Source: Isoetes taiwanensis (lineage: Eukaryota > Streptophyta > Lycopodiopsida > Isoetales > Isoetaceae). Taken from it: a stretch of DNA of 64,000 nucleotides. The translations under genes and the position numbers were made by a program. Positions 63,956 through 64,000 of the stretch are shown one piece after another. The stretch spans positions 20,750,386 through 20,814,385 of the forward strand of contig JAJEKV010000003.1 of the NCBI GenBank assembly GCA_021234155.1, given 5' to 3'. The notes beneath the pieces are model-generated. The model was not told the DNA's origin. It worked only from the letters and a program-made list of their open reading frames with translations, and searched no databases. Every line of letters starts with the position of its first letter. Positions within the stretch are counted from its first letter, which is position 1.

Positions 63956-64000
63956 ATATGATATGCATTGGAAGAATTTACGAAGAAGCTCTTTTAATCG

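Overview
The window is a stretch of nuclear plant DNA made almost entirely of nested, mostly broken transposable elements. Evidence for a land plant: two HSL/CXE-type carboxylesterases, PPR and plant LRR fragments, an ankyrin-BTB pseudogene, tRNA-iMet primer sites (TGGTATCAGAGC) on three LTR elements, and both Ty3/gypsy and Ty1/copia families. The TE density and PPR content would fit a large fern-like or other seed-free genome, but the lineage is not decided by this sequence. No rRNA, convincing tRNA, CRISPR or bacterial-type operon was seen.

Layout. 1-7630: the 5' part of a minus-strand Ty3/gypsy element (LTR 6085-7630, PBS, two extra sense ORFs, then a gag-RT fusion running off the left edge). 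7631-11990: a hAT (DUF4371-type) transposase pseudogene split by a plus-strand LINE. 13028-13386: a miniature LTR element. 14945-16791: a single-exon carboxylesterase plus the remnant of a paralogue's 3' end. 17275: a Helitron end. 18890-22690: a decayed L1-type LINE. 23204-25180: PPR fragment and ankyrin-BTB pseudogene. 27.7-41 kb: AT-rich DNA with a LINE tail, two Helitron 3' ends, an 814-bp TIR element carrying an ORF, and a LINE with a perfect 16-bp target duplication. 41.6-44.8 kb: a truncated LINE, a MITE and the second carboxylesterase. 46.2-46.75 kb: a LINE tail between ~215-bp direct repeats. 48.9-64 kb: remnants of an autonomous Helitron (HUH Rep, helicase) invaded by LINEs and by a young Copia element (58442-63186, LTRs differing at 1 of 195 positions, 5-bp TSD), with a PPR-LRR fragment pair nearby.

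Most notable: between the PBS and gag of the Ty3/gypsy element is a gene (5481-4253, minus, frameshifted) whose C-terminal part reads as an H3-family histone fold from the alphaN helix to the C-terminus. Its N-terminus in another frame begins MARTQQT, like an H3 tail. It is followed by a second, unrecognised ORF (3526-1991, interrupted by stops). Each ORF is preceded by a pair of ~66-bp palindromes and by the identical TATA decamer CTATAAATAG about 100-110 bp before its ATG, so the element seems to carry two duplicated promoter-ORF modules in addition to its LTR promoter. A retrotransposon with its own histone H3-like gene is the best candidate for an undescribed system here.

The only genes that look intact are the two carboxylesterases (15754-16791 and 43597-44628). 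The first has lost the His of its HGGG oxyanion-hole motif.
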